Shown: positions 17,353 through 26,858, counted from the stretch's first letter. The stretch: 64,000 nt of DNA from Parvibaculum sp. (GCF_030694575.1 NZ_JAUYUS010000112.1:1-64000), one strand, 5' to 3'. The notes: a model not told the origin generated them from the sequence alone. Numbers and translations are program-made.

Positions 17353-17938
17353 GACGAAACGATGCCCGTGGCCGGGCGAAGACCCGCTCTATGTGGCCTA
17401 TCACGACGACGAATGGGGCGTGCCGGAATATGACGATCGGGCGCTTTTCGAGAAGCTCGTGCTCGACGGATTCCAGGCCGGCCTCTCGTGGATCACGATC
17501 CTGAGAAAACGCGAGAGTTTCCGCGAGGCTTTCGACGGCTTCGAGCCGGAACGGATCGTGCGCTATACGCCGGCGAAGGTGGAGAAACTGCTGAAGAACC
17601 CCGGCATCATCCGCCATCGCGGCAAGATCGAAGCGACGATCGGCAATGCGCGCGCTTATCTCGACATCATGGAGAAGGACGGCAGCTTCGCCGACTTCCT
17701 CTGGGCGTTCACCGACGGTGTGCCGCAAGTGAACAAATGGAAGCGCATCACCGACGTGCCGGCGGAAACGCCGATGAGCGTCGCGATGTCGAAGGCGCTG
17801 AAGGCGCGCGGCTTCAAATTTTGCGGACCGACGATCGTTTATGCCTTCGCGCAGGCGGTCGGCATCGTCAACGACCACCTCGTCACCTGTCCCCGACACG
17901 CGACTTGTTCCGCAATGGTTGGAATCTCCAACCAATAA
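17342..17938 (+). CDS. tag: DNA-3-methyladenine glycosylase I
   Basis: This 198-residue enzyme shows the Tag hallmarks: RCPWPGEDPLYVAYHDDEWG at the N-terminus, GLSWITILRKRESFREAFDGF in the helix-hairpin region, and the zinc-binding C-terminus NDHLVTCPRHATC. It removes 3-methyladenine from alkylated DNA. Its ATG lies within the last codons of ygfZ, so expression is coupled to a Fe-S maintenance gene; the significance is unclear. Confidence 0.93.
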   Translation: MATETKRCPWPGEDPLYVAYHDDEWGVPEYDDRALFEKLVLDGFQAGLSWITILRKRESFREAFDGFEPERIVRYTPAKVEKLLKNPGIIRHRGKIEATIGNARAYLDIMEKDGSFADFLWAFTDGVPQVNKWKRITDVPAETPMSVAMSKALKARGFKFCGPTIVYAFAQAVGIVNDHLVTCPRHATCSAMVGISNQ

Positions 17939-17965
17939 TTAAGCGTCGTTATGTCCTGCTGTGTC

Positions 17966-17985
17966 GGCGGAATCAATGTTCCGCC
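17966..17985 (+). terminator. Possible hairpin terminator after tag
   Basis: GGCGGAA-TCAATG-TTCCGCC is a perfect 7 bp stem with a 6-base loop, located 28 bases after the tag stop. It lacks a T tract, so termination would be weak or Rho-aided. Confidence 0.35.
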
Positions 17986-18057
17986 ACATTGTCGGCACAT
18001 ACGGGCCACGTTGGAACTCTATTCTACGCTTGTTCCAGCCAGTGGAGGGGAAATCAA

Positions 18058-18726
18058 ATGTTCAAGCGCCCAAAGGGTGTTTCCGATTCCGATCCGGCGC
18101 CAACGCCTGGGTCTTCCGGCGTACGCGCGGAAGACGTCACGCCGACTCAAACACCGCCGGACATAAACCCGGACGAGCGCGACCGCGACAATGCCGGTAC
18201 GCGCGTCATCACCCCATCCTATCAAGTAAGGAAGCCGCCCGTGCGCACTCTTCAATCGACTCATCCTTCGTCCGCTGCTCCCGCACCTGCCGCCAACCTG
18301 CATGTGGGCCGGGGACTGAAGCTCGAAGGCAAGATCCAGTCCTGCGACTCGCTCGTCATCGAGGGCGACGTGCAGGCGACCATCGAAAGCGGAACGCTGA
18401 CCATCTCCGAAACCGGCGACGTGCGCGGCGAGGCGACAGTCGACGAAGCCGAGGTGAACGGCAAATTCGACGGCACGCTGACCGTGAAGAAGTGCCTGAC
18501 GATCAATTCGTCGGGGCGCGTTACCGGCACGGTGCGTTATGGCGAACTGAAGGTCGAGCAAGGCGGACAGGTGAGCGGCGAAATCCGCGCGGCCGACGAC
18601 GCCAAGCCGGACGACAAGGCGGAGACGGCCCGCATCGGTGGCAAATCCGGCAACGGCGACACCAAGAGCGACACGACGCGAAGCGACAGCAGCGAGAACG
18701 GGACGCGCACCGCGTCGATGATCTGA
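18058..18726 (+). CDS. Bactofilin (polymer-forming cytoskeletal protein)
   Basis: The 222-residue protein has a disordered Pro/Ser/Asp-rich N-terminus (about 1-80), a central bactofilin beta-helix (HVGRGLKLEGKIQSCDSLVI to VSGEIRAADD, about 80-180), and a disordered polar tail. Bactofilins form non-polar filaments that organise cell-wall enzymes or stalks at the membrane. A GGAGGGGAA ribosome binding site precedes the ATG. No M23 peptidase, the common neighbour of bactofilins, is adjacent. It converges with the next gene one base apart. Confidence 0.9.
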   Translation: MFKRPKGVSDSDPAPTPGSSGVRAEDVTPTQTPPDINPDERDRDNAGTRVITPSYQVRKPPVRTLQSTHPSSAAPAPAANLHVGRGLKLEGKIQSCDSLVIEGDVQATIESGTLTISETGDVRGEATVDEAEVNGKFDGTLTVKKCLTINSSGRVTGTVRYGELKVEQGGQVSGEIRAADDAKPDDKAETARIGGKSGNGDTKSDTTRSDSSENGTRTASMI

Positions 18727-18727
18727 A

Positions 18728-19429
18728 CTAGGGTATGAGCCATTCCATCCGCGCCGCGTCCGCCTGCCAGCGGATGCGGGCGCGGCGGTGGCCCGTGCGG
18801 CTGAGCACCACCACATCCGCGTCGTCGAAGGTAAATTCGAGCAACGCAAAATTCCGGCGTCCCTGGTCCAGCCGTTCGGCAGACGGGATCACGCCTTCGA
18901 CATCGGCGGGCAATCCCGAAACCGGCATCGCACTTGCCGTTCCGGGGGCAGCGGTGACGAGGTAGGCGCGGCGGCTCGACAGGGGCGCCCCCTGCCATGC
19001 GGCTTCCGCCCCATCGTCCTCCGTCCGAATCCTCGCTCTTCCCGAAAGCCTGACCTGAACATCGCAGCGCGGCTCATAAAGGAGGAGCGATGCGCGCGGA
19101 TCGCGTGCGAGTTCGGCAACTTTTATCGAGCGGGCGTCGGTGAAGGCGAAGAGTGCGCGCGAGGCGCGGTCGAGATCGCGGAGAAAAACCGTTCTGAGGG
19201 CCGGGGCGCCAGTGGCCGAAACGGTGGCGAAGGCCGGTTTACGCAGGGGCGACGCGGCATTGGCGACACCTTCGGCCGCCAATACGAAAGCCAGTTCCGC
19301 CATGTCCCCGAGCGTTAACGCACGCAGCGCTGCGCCCTCGTAAGGCGCGCCGGGGAGCGCAAACCCGCCTTCTTCCGCCTGCCCTTCATTGCCCATGCCC
19401 TGCTCCCCCTCCATTCCCTGCCGTTCCAC
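18728..19429 (-). CDS. Pyridoxamine 5'-phosphate-oxidase-family flavoprotein
   Basis: The 233-residue protein has a split-barrel FMN fold with ATVSATGAPALRTVFLRDLD, DARSIKVAELARDPRASLLLYEP and QVRLSGRA, matching the Alr4036-type PNPOx-like family rather than true PdxH. These proteins bind FMN and reduce small molecules, often of unknown identity. The Gly/Glu-rich N-terminus (first 22 residues) is probably disordered, and a later start is possible. Confidence 0.75.
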   Translation of the reverse strand: MERQGMEGEQGMGNEGQAEEGGFALPGAPYEGAALRALTLGDMAELAFVLAAEGVANAASPLRKPAFATVSATGAPALRTVFLRDLDRASRALFAFTDARSIKVAELARDPRASLLLYEPRCDVQVRLSGRARIRTEDDGAEAAWQGAPLSSRRAYLVTAAPGTASAMPVSGLPADVEGVIPSAERLDQGRRNFALLEFTFDDADVVVLSRTGHRRARIRWQADAARMEWLIP

Positions 19430-19565
19430 AGTGGAATCCTCCGCATAGCTGTTCTATTTTAACCTCCGTGGCTGGGGGAAAGCCGCATCATTTCATTCCG
19501 GGTATAACCGATCAAAAGACCCAGGATGCACGCCGGCAACGAGATCAAGAAGAATCGGGTGGACA

Positions 19566-20690
19566 GTGACCAAAGTCGTCATCAGCGGGACGGGCGTTTT
19601 TACGCCGCCTTATTCCGTCAGCAATGCGGAACTCGTCGAGACCTTCAATACGTATGTAGATAAATACAACAAGACGCATGCGGCGGAGATCGAGCGGGGC
19701 GAGGTCGAGCCGCTCAACCAATCGAGCGTCGAATTCATCGTGAAGGCGTCGGGCATCGAATCCCGTTACGTGATGGACAAGTCCGGCATCGTCGATCCGG
19801 AGATCATGGCGCCGCGCCTGCGGCAGCGCTCCAACGACGAGCCGTCGATCCTCGCGGAAATGTCGGTCGACGCCGCGCAGAAGGCCCTGAAGCGCGCCAA
19901 CAAGACGGCCGCGGATATCGACGCGGTGCTGGTTGCGTGTTCGAATCTCGAACGTCCCTACCCCGCCATCGCCGTCGAGGTTCAAGAGTTGCTCGGCATC
20001 GAGGGGTTCGGCTTCGACATGAATGTCGCCTGCTCGTCGGCCACTTTCGCCATCCAGACGGCCTACGACATGCTGCGCTCGGGCTCGGTCGATTGCGTGT
20101 TGATCGTCGACCCGGAAATCTGCTCGGGGCATCTCAACTTCCGCGACCGCGACAGCCATTTCATTTTCGGCGATGTCGCCACGGCGATCGTCGTCGAGCG
20201 CGAGGAGACCTGTACCGCGAAGGGCGCCTGGGAAATTCTCGGCACACGGCTGCTGACGAAATTCTCGAACAACATCCGCAACAATTTCGGTTTCCTCAAC
20301 CGCGCGACGCCGGAAGGCATCGGTGCGAAGGACAAGCTGTTCGTGCAGGAAGGTCGAAAGGTCTTCAAGGAAGTCGTGCCGATGGTTTCGCAGCTCATCC
20401 TCGAGCACATGGCGGATGAAGGGCTCGACCCGAAGGACCTGAAGCGCATGTGGCTGCATCAGGCCAACAAGAGCATGAACGACTTCATCGGCCGCAAGGT
20501 GCTGGGCCGCGACCCGGAGCCGGGCGAGCAGCCGAATATCCTGCACGAATACGCCAATACGAGTTCGGCAGGCTCCATCATCGCCTTCAGCAAATTCAAC
20601 GAAGACCTGAAGGAAGGCGATCTCGGACTGATCTGCAGCTTCGGGGCGGGATATTCGGCCGGCAATGTGCTGGTGAGAAAGCGGGCGTAG
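19566..20690 (+). CDS. Long-form beta-ketoacyl-ACP synthase III family enzyme
   Basis: The 374-residue thiolase-fold protein keeps the KAS III triad: Cys in NVACSSATFAIQ, His in MWLHQANKSMNDF and Asn in EYANTSSAGSII. It is about 55 residues longer than E. coli FabH, with extra sequence near residues 25-55 and 130-240. Long homologues such as Pseudomonas PA3286 condense acyl-CoA with malonyl-ACP, so a role at the CoA/ACP interface is plausible. The start is GTG at 19566. It is not next to plsX or other fab genes, so it is probably not the main FabH. Confidence 0.82.
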   Translation: MTKVVISGTGVFTPPYSVSNAELVETFNTYVDKYNKTHAAEIERGEVEPLNQSSVEFIVKASGIESRYVMDKSGIVDPEIMAPRLRQRSNDEPSILAEMSVDAAQKALKRANKTAADIDAVLVACSNLERPYPAIAVEVQELLGIEGFGFDMNVACSSATFAIQTAYDMLRSGSVDCVLIVDPEICSGHLNFRDRDSHFIFGDVATAIVVEREETCTAKGAWEILGTRLLTKFSNNIRNNFGFLNRATPEGIGAKDKLFVQEGRKVFKEVVPMVSQLILEHMADEGLDPKDLKRMWLHQANKSMNDFIGRKVLGRDPEPGEQPNILHEYANTSSAGSIIAFSKFNEDLKEGDLGLICSFGAGYSAGNVLVRKRA

Positions 20691-20708
20691 CTTCCCGCCC
20701 GCCCGGAA

Positions 20709-21080
20709 CTACTTCTTCAGCGGTTCGACCGTGACGATGCGGAAGGTGAGCATGTCGCCGTCCTGTTCGGTAACGGAAAGATATTCCCCCGCCTTGAACT
20801 CGTGACGGTCGAGCTTGAAGAAGGGCTCGTCGCCTTCGCGCGTCGTCGCATCGTAGTCGATCACCCAGCCACGGCCGATATGGCGGAGAAGCCCCTTCTG
20901 GTCGGGCTCGCCACGCCAGAAGCGCCGCACGAGGCATTCCTTGGCATGGGCCTTCCAGGCTTCGGGGTCGAGCTTCATTTCGCCGTCGAGCGGCACGACG
21001 AGATCGTAACCGTGCGCGGGCGAACCGTCGGGGAACTCCTCGTTGCGGGCAAGCGTCATGTGGACATGGTAGAGGGTCAT
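20709..21080 (-). CDS. Conserved hypothetical protein
   Basis: The 123-residue product begins MTLYHVHMTLARNEEFPDGS and is mixed beta/alpha with many charged and aromatic residues (GWVIDYDATTREGDEPFFKL). It has no signal or membrane segment. It lies 29 bases after the universal stress protein gene on the same strand and probably ends the lon-usp-usp transcript. I do not recognise a family with a known function. Confidence 0.7.
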   Translation of the reverse strand: MTLYHVHMTLARNEEFPDGSPAHGYDLVVPLDGEMKLDPEAWKAHAKECLVRRFWRGEPDQKGLLRHIGRGWVIDYDATTREGDEPFFKLDRHEFKAGEYLSVTEQDGDMLTFRIVTVEPLKK

Positions 21081-21109
21081 CGGAATTTCCGTTTCTTCTA
21101 TGCGTGGTT

Positions 21110-21970
21110 TCAGTGCGCCATCAGGACGGGGATGGTGGCGTGAGAGCGGATATGCTGTGTCGCCCCGCCGATGATGAATTCGCGAAGGCGGCTGTGGCTG
21201 TAGCCGCCCATGACGAGGAGATCGGTTTTCGATTTCTCCGCCTGTTCGAGCAGCACCTCGCCGTATGCACGGGTCTGCGCGTCGACGAGATGCACATCCG
21301 CGACGACGCCGTGAAGCGCCAGATAATCGGCGAGCGTGGAACCGGGAGTGGGGTCCAGTTCCTTGCCGCCGATGCAGAGGATGGTGACCGACTTCGCTCT
21401 TTCGAGGAAGGGGATCGCGGCCGTGACGGCGCGCGCGGCTTCGGCGCTGTCGTCCCAGCCGATGGCGACGGTGCCGCCGACCGGCGACCATGCCTTCTTC
21501 GGCGCAATCAGGACCGGACGGCCCGCGCTCATCATGGCCGCTTCAAGCGCCGTGCCGCCCGCCGTTCCGGTGGTGCCCTCGCCGAAGACAATGAGATCGG
21601 AGAGGCGGCTATGCGCGGCGACGACTTCGTCGCGGCGGCCGGTCACGTCGAGGAAGCGGGCGGAGGGCAATTGCGGGTCCGCGCCCTTCACAGCGACGGG
21701 GATGCCCATTGCGGCGGCGGATTTTTCCAATGCGGCACGGACGCGAGCGGAAGCCTGATCCGCACCTTCGCGCGCGGCCTGCATCAGATCCTCGATCACC
21801 TGCCCCGAAACGCCGTCGCCGAGATAGGGCAGCGCCTCGCTCGGATCCGGACGCGCGAACAGCCCGACAAGCTGCGCCTTGAAATCGCGAGCGACCGAAA
21901 GCGCCGTCGCCAGCACTTCATCATCCTCGGGCCGGCCGGCGAGAGGGACGAGAATCTTACGGACGGACAT
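21110..21970 (-). CDS. Tandem-domain universal stress protein
   Basis: The 286-residue protein has two UspA-like halves. The second keeps the nucleotide-binding pattern VMGGYSHSRLREFIIGG-AT. The start is ATG at 21970, which has GGAGG five bases upstream, inside the codons that would follow ATG 21982. Universal stress proteins bind ATP or signal under stress in the cytoplasm. The gene overlaps or abuts the end of the preceding usp gene, and both follow a Lon-type protease. Confidence 0.87.
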   Translation of the reverse strand: MSVRKILVPLAGRPEDDEVLATALSVARDFKAQLVGLFARPDPSEALPYLGDGVSGQVIEDLMQAAREGADQASARVRAALEKSAAAMGIPVAVKGADPQLPSARFLDVTGRRDEVVAAHSRLSDLIVFGEGTTGTAGGTALEAAMMSAGRPVLIAPKKAWSPVGGTVAIGWDDSAEAARAVTAAIPFLERAKSVTILCIGGKELDPTPGSTLADYLALHGVVADVHLVDAQTRAYGEVLLEQAEKSKTDLLVMGGYSHSRLREFIIGGATQHIRSHATIPVLMAH

Positions 21971-21971
21971 A

Positions 21972-22853
21972 TCAGCCTCCATCTTCCATGTGGGACGGCG
22001 CGGGACGCGGGGCGCGCTCCGAACCGAGAATCAATACAGGACATCCGGCAGATGCCGAAAGACGCGCCGCATCCTCATCATCGCCGAGCCAGGCCGCATT
22101 GACCACGATCAAACCGACGCCGTCCCGGCGGGCGGCATCCGCGATATCGGCGGCGGATTTACCCTTCGCGGAAAGGCGCCGGAAGGGGGCGCCGATGCGC
22201 GCGGCAAGGGTTTCGGCAAAGGCGGCGCAACTTTCGGCCAGGCTCGAGCCTTCGTCGACGGTGGCGACGGGACGGCCCGGCATGACGGCCTGAAGCGCGT
22301 TGGCGGGGCGCGCGGGCGCGGCGAGCCGGGTTTTGGCGAGCGATGCGCGGAGACCGACGCCACGCCCCACAAGGAGCACGTCGGCATGAACTTCCCGCGT
22401 TGCCGCGCGGACGGTGCGGCCGACTTCGCGCGAGGCGGAGCCGGGCGAGCGGATGACAAGCGTATCATCCGCACCGGCGCTCGCGGCGAGCGAGGCGAGC
22501 GGGCGGCCGCGGCGGACATCGAAGCTCCAGTCCACATTCGCCTCGGCCGCGATCCGCGCGAGCGTGCGGCGAACGCTTTCGGCCTGCGCCTTCATCGCAC
22601 GGAGCATACGTTCCGGATCGACGCTGCGGATTTCGCCGGAAAGGGAAATTTCGCGGGCAAACGGCAGGTCGGCCAGCGTCAGCAGGTTTTCATCCTCGAC
22701 GAAGACACCCTTCAGGCGCGCATCGACCGAGGCCGCAAGACGCGCGGCAAGAGAAAGGGCCTCGCGCGCAACCAGCGAGGTGTCGAGGCCGATCACGACC
22801 CGCGTCTCGGGCGCCTCGGTCTTTTCGGGCTCCGTCTTTTTCGGGGCCGCCAT
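21972..22853 (-). CDS. Degenerate universal stress protein-like protein
   Basis: The 293-residue product starts with a charged KKTEPEKTEAPETR leader and then RVVIGLDTSLVAREALSLAA, the first strand and helix of a Usp domain. The C-terminal half has GVGLIVVNAAWLGDDEDAAR and CPVLILGS but lacks a clear ATP-binding G-2X-G-9X-G motif, so it may not bind nucleotide. Its ATG overlaps the TAA of the protease gene (TAATG), so it is translationally coupled. Confidence 0.75.
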   Translation of the reverse strand: MAAPKKTEPEKTEAPETRVVIGLDTSLVAREALSLAARLAASVDARLKGVFVEDENLLTLADLPFAREISLSGEIRSVDPERMLRAMKAQAESVRRTLARIAAEANVDWSFDVRRGRPLASLAASAGADDTLVIRSPGSASREVGRTVRAATREVHADVLLVGRGVGLRASLAKTRLAAPARPANALQAVMPGRPVATVDEGSSLAESCAAFAETLAARIGAPFRRLSAKGKSAADIADAARRDGVGLIVVNAAWLGDDEDAARLSASAGCPVLILGSERAPRPAPSHMEDGG

Positions 22854-25390
22854 TACGCCCCCTTCCTCCCGTTTGTGCCGCTCTCGTCCGCCGGACGCTG
22901 GGCAAAGCGGATCTGGTTGTCGGCGAAGGCGGCGAGCCTCTGCTCGGTGCGCGCATAGATGCTGCCGTCGGGGAATTTTCCGTCCGGTCCGCGTATGCCG
23001 GCGGGAGCGCCCATCAGCAGTTCGACGCCTTCCTCCACATGCTCAACAGGATAGATCGCAAACATGCCGCGCTCCACAGCGTCGACGACGTCCTGCCGGA
23101 GCATAAGGTGCTTCACGTTGGAGGCAGGGATCAGCACGCCCTGATCGCCGGTGAGGCCGCGGCGCATGCAGATGTCGAAGAAGCCTTCGATCTTGTCGTT
23201 GACGCCGCCGATCGCCTGCACCTCGCCGAGCTGATTGACCGAACCGGTGACGGCGAGGCCCTGCGCAATGGGCGCTTCGGCAAGCGCGGAGATGAGTGCG
23301 TAGAGCTCGGCGGAAGAAGCGCTGTCGCCGTCGACGCCGCCGTAGGATTGCTCGAAGACGACGCTGGCGCTCATGGAAAGAGGAATGGCGGGGAGAAACT
23401 GACCCGAGATGTAGCCCGACAGGATGAGCACGCCTTTGGTGTGGATCGGGCCGCCCAGCGCCACCTCGCGCTCGATGTCGATGACGCGGGCACTGCCGAG
23501 GCCCATACGGACGCGCGCGGTGATGCGGCTCGGGCGGCCGAAGGAGACGCTGCCCATGGAGAGGACCGAGAGGCCATTCACCTGGCCGACGCGCTCCCCC
23601 TCGGTGTCGATCATGACGATGTCGCGCGTGATCATTTCGAGGCTGCGTTCGCGCAGACGGTCAGCGCGGGCGATCTGCGCGTCGACGGCTTCGTCGATGT
23701 GATGCGCCGAAATTGCGGCGGCGGCTTCGCTGCGGGCGATGTGGTCGGCCTCGCACAGGAGATCGACGATGGGGCGCATGACGGTGGAGAGCTTCTCGGC
23801 GTCTTCCGCCTGGCGCGAGGAACGCTCGATGACGCGGCCGACGCCGGAACGGTCGAGCGGTAACAGGCCTTCCTCGCGGCATGTGCTCGCGATCAGGCCG
23901 GCGTAGAGCTGATCGTTGTCGGGCTCGCGGTCGATCTCGTCCTCGAAGTCGGCGGCGACCTTGAAAAGTTCGCCGAAATCCGGGTCGAGGTTGCTCAGCA
24001 TGTAGTAGAGATAGCGGTCGCCGAAGAGGATGATCTTGATGTCGAGCGGGATCGGATCGGGCTCCAGCGTCACGGTGCTGATGAGACTCAGATACTCGCC
24101 GGCGCTTTCTATCACGACCTTGCGGCGGCGAATGGCGCGCTTCAGCGCTTCCCAGGCGAGCGGCTCGCGCAGCAGCTTCAATGCGTCGATAAGGAGGTAG
24201 CCGCCATTGGCGCGGTGGAGCGAGCCCGGCTTGATGAGCGTGAAATCGGTGACGAGCGCGCCCATCTGCGGCATGTGCTCGACGCGGCCGAGCAGGTTCG
24301 CCATGGTCGGATGGTCTTCGTAGAGGATCGGGGCGCCGCCGCCGATATAGCCGCCCGCGTCCGCGATGTCCTGCGCGCGCCATTTGGAGGAACCGCTCTT
24401 GCGGGCTTCGTTGCTGTTGTCGACGACGATGTTGACTTCGTAACGGCGGAGGGGATCGCTTGCGCCGAGATCGGGACCGCGGCCCTGCATCGCGGCCTGC
24501 ATGGCGATGATTGCGCGCTGCTGCTCCGGCACCGCATCGCCGCCGCTTGCGAACATGCCGATATTCTCGACGAGATCGCCCATCACCGCGGTGAGCCAGG
24601 CGGCGACCGCCGTCATGCCCTCGAAGAGCGAGCGCAGTTCGCGCATGGCGCGCTCCACGGCGCGTTCGGCGACCTCGCGGTTGAGCGCGCGGACACGCTG
24701 GCGATGCTCCTTCTCCCAGCCCGGCACATGCTCGATGGTTTCGGCAAGCTCCTTCTGCAGCGTCTCGATGGTGTTTTCGATCCGCTTGCGTTCCTGCTCG
24801 GGGAGCTTGTTGAATTCGTCCGGCTTCAGCACATTGCCGTCATGCACGGGTGCGAGCGCGAAGCCGGCGGGCGTGCGGAGGAGCGCGATTTCCTGCGTCT
24901 CGGCCTTGGCGCGCAATTCCTCGAAGGCCTGTTCCTGCTTCTCCTGATATTCCTCGTCTATCGACTGGCGGCGGTTCTGGTATTCCTCGCTCTCGATGAT
25001 CGAGGGGATCGTGACCTTGAGGTCGTCGATCAGGCGCGCCATGCCCTCCTTCAGCGCGCGGCCGGTGCCGGCGCCGAGTTCAAGGGCGACCGGCTTGTGG
25101 GGCGTCCGGAAATTGTTGACATAGACCCAGTCGGAGGGCGCGCGCTCCTTGAGCGCGACGCCGGATAGGAAGCGCAGGACGGCCTCGTGCTTTCCCGCGC
25201 CATCCTGCCCCAGCACGAAGATGTTGTAGCCCTGGCGGCGGATGCCGGTGCCGAAACGGAGCGCCTCCAGCACGCGCTCCTGGCCCACGAGGCCCGCATG
25301 ATCGTCAAGCTCGGCCGTGGTCTCGAATGTGAACTGGCCCACATCGCAGGCACGATAAAGCATCTCGGCAGGAACAGGTTCAACAGCCAT
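22853..25390 (-). CDS. Lon-type ATP-dependent protease (AAA_32/LonB-like)
   Basis: This 845-residue protein has an N-terminal nucleotide-binding region (FVLGQDGAGKHEAVLRFL, about 58-75), a long coiled-coil-like insert (about 150-260, EEYQEKQEQAFEELRAKAE), and a C-terminal Lon protease domain with catalytic Ser in VDGDSASSAEL and Lys in GGVNDKIEGFFD. The P-loop-like segment (GQDGAGKH) is atypical: it has GAGK followed by His rather than Ser or Thr. It differs from housekeeping Lon and resembles LonB-like proteases. It heads the operon with two usp genes, suggesting a stress-protein quality role. Confidence 0.85.
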   Translation of the reverse strand: MAVEPVPAEMLYRACDVGQFTFETTAELDDHAGLVGQERVLEALRFGTGIRRQGYNIFVLGQDGAGKHEAVLRFLSGVALKERAPSDWVYVNNFRTPHKPVALELGAGTGRALKEGMARLIDDLKVTIPSIIESEEYQNRRQSIDEEYQEKQEQAFEELRAKAETQEIALLRTPAGFALAPVHDGNVLKPDEFNKLPEQERKRIENTIETLQKELAETIEHVPGWEKEHRQRVRALNREVAERAVERAMRELRSLFEGMTAVAAWLTAVMGDLVENIGMFASGGDAVPEQQRAIIAMQAAMQGRGPDLGASDPLRRYEVNIVVDNSNEARKSGSSKWRAQDIADAGGYIGGGAPILYEDHPTMANLLGRVEHMPQMGALVTDFTLIKPGSLHRANGGYLLIDALKLLREPLAWEALKRAIRRRKVVIESAGEYLSLISTVTLEPDPIPLDIKIILFGDRYLYYMLSNLDPDFGELFKVAADFEDEIDREPDNDQLYAGLIASTCREEGLLPLDRSGVGRVIERSSRQAEDAEKLSTVMRPIVDLLCEADHIARSEAAAAISAHHIDEAVDAQIARADRLRERSLEMITRDIVMIDTEGERVGQVNGLSVLSMGSVSFGRPSRITARVRMGLGSARVIDIEREVALGGPIHTKGVLILSGYISGQFLPAIPLSMSASVVFEQSYGGVDGDSASSAELYALISALAEAPIAQGLAVTGSVNQLGEVQAIGGVNDKIEGFFDICMRRGLTGDQGVLIPASNVKHLMLRQDVVDAVERGMFAIYPVEHVEEGVELLMGAPAGIRGPDGKFPDGSIYARTEQRLAAFADNQIRFAQRPADESGTNGRKGA

Positions 25391-25580
25391 ATTCGTCCCG
25401 TTTCAGCGGCCTTGCCGCAGGCGTTTCTTGTGCCGCAACTGTATGCTGCGCCGCTGCCCGGGGCAAACGAGCGGCCTGCGGCGGATCAGCCGACGGCGGA
25501 GGCCCGGCTGGATCGGGCAGCGGGTGACAAGCTTTCCCGTCCGCCCTAAGTTGCGCCTTCACTTTCAACTCCGGCATCTC

Positions 25581-26204
25581 ATGGCATCGCACGACGGAAA
25601 ACGCGAAACCGCTCCGAAGCCCCGCGCCTGGCAACGCATGCTGAGCGGGCGGCGCCTGGACCTGCTCGATCCCTCGCCGCTCGATGTCGAGATCGACGAT
25701 ATCGCACACGGGCTTGCGCGCGTGGCGCGGTGGAACGGACAGACGGAAGGCGACCACGCCTTCACCGTCGCCGAGCATTGCGTGCTGGTGGACGATATCT
25801 GCGCCCGCTTCAGGCCGGGCTGGCCTGTGAAGTGGCGGCTCGCGGCGCTGCTGCACGATGCGCCCGAATATGTGATCGGCGACATGATAAGTCCGTTCAA
25901 GGCGGCGCTCGGCATCGACTACAAGGCGTTTGAACACCGGCTCGCCGCCGCCATTCACATGCGCTTCGGGTTGCCCGCGGAACTGCCGCAGAGCGTGGAA
26001 GACCTCATCAAGCGGGCGGACAAGGCCTCGGCTTTTTTCGAAGCGACGCAGATCGCCGGTTTCTCCGACGAGGAGGCAGCGCGGATCTTCGGGCGGCCTC
26101 GCGGGCTGACCCCCATGGCCATCGAACCGCTGCCGACGAAGAAAGCCCAGGCGCGGTTCCTGAAGCGGTTTGCGGAACTGGCGGACGGCGATTCGAACCC
26201 ATAA
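25581..26204 (+). CDS. HD-domain phosphohydrolase
   Basis: The 207-residue protein carries the HD signature H...HD...D: the second element is LAALLHDAPEYVIGDMISPFK, with an upstream His in FTVAEHC and a later Asp in IKRADKASAFFEA. This pattern matches small YfbR-like HD hydrolases that dephosphorylate nucleotides. The start MASHDGKRE lacks a strong ribosome binding site, so it is uncertain. It is divergent from the protease operon and leads toward the phosphatase and NadQ genes. Confidence 0.82.
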   Translation: MASHDGKRETAPKPRAWQRMLSGRRLDLLDPSPLDVEIDDIAHGLARVARWNGQTEGDHAFTVAEHCVLVDDICARFRPGWPVKWRLAALLHDAPEYVIGDMISPFKAALGIDYKAFEHRLAAAIHMRFGLPAELPQSVEDLIKRADKASAFFEATQIAGFSDEEAARIFGRPRGLTPMAIEPLPTKKAQARFLKRFAELADGDSNP

Positions 26205-26304
26205 AGGCCCGCCAACGCTGGATTTCGGCCCGGCTTTGCACAAATTTGTGTTATTAGGATCGTATGTTCCACTTCGCCACGATTCAGCCGCCGACGAGCG
26301 ACAG

Positions 26305-26853
26305 ATGATTTATGTAAGCCCTCTAAGTGCCGTCGAAGATGCGATCCGCGACATCCGGCCTTCGCATCTCGTCAGCCTGCTCGATCCCGAAACGATGATC
26401 GGTACGCCGGAGGGCATTCTGCCCGACCGTCACTTGCGGATCGGCATCAACGACATCGCGGAAGCGATCGACGACCTCGTGCCACCCAGTGCCGGGCATG
26501 TGTCGGCGCTGATCGACTTCGTGCGCGGGTGGGACCAGCAGAACCCGCTTCTCGTTCACTGCTGGGCCGGGATCAGCCGTTCGACGGCGGCGGCATTCAT
26601 CGCGCTCTGCACGATCAACGAGGCGCATCCAGAGGACGAACTTGCGCGGCATGTGCGCATGTGCGGTTCCCATGCACATCCGAACCGGCTGATGGTCAAG
26701 CTCGCCGATGAGCTTCTGATGCGCGAAGGGCGGATGTCGGCCGCGGTCGAGGCGCTCGGCCCCGGACGCGCCTGCTGGGAAGGCGAACTCTTTTCCATTC
26801 CGCTCCGACCGGGCCTCGATCGTCAGGCTTCGCTCCATCCGGGGAGCCGCTGA
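26305..26853 (+). CDS. Protein-tyrosine/dual-specificity phosphatase-like protein
   Basis: The 182-residue protein has the phosphatase loop HCWAGISRSTAAAF (H-C-X5-R-S, about 85-98) and an upstream Asp region (GINDIAEAIDD) that may supply the general acid. It is of the compact bacterial DSP type. The start MIYVSPLSA is set by GAGCGA eight bases upstream; longer forms run through the AT-rich intergenic DNA. It ends five bases before nadQ, so the two are very likely co-transcribed. The substrate is unknown. Confidence 0.85.
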   Translation: MIYVSPLSAVEDAIRDIRPSHLVSLLDPETMIGTPEGILPDRHLRIGINDIAEAIDDLVPPSAGHVSALIDFVRGWDQQNPLLVHCWAGISRSTAAAFIALCTINEAHPEDELARHVRMCGSHAHPNRLMVKLADELLMREGRMSAAVEALGPGRACWEGELFSIPLRPGLDRQASLHPGSR

Positions 26854-26858
26854 GGGGC

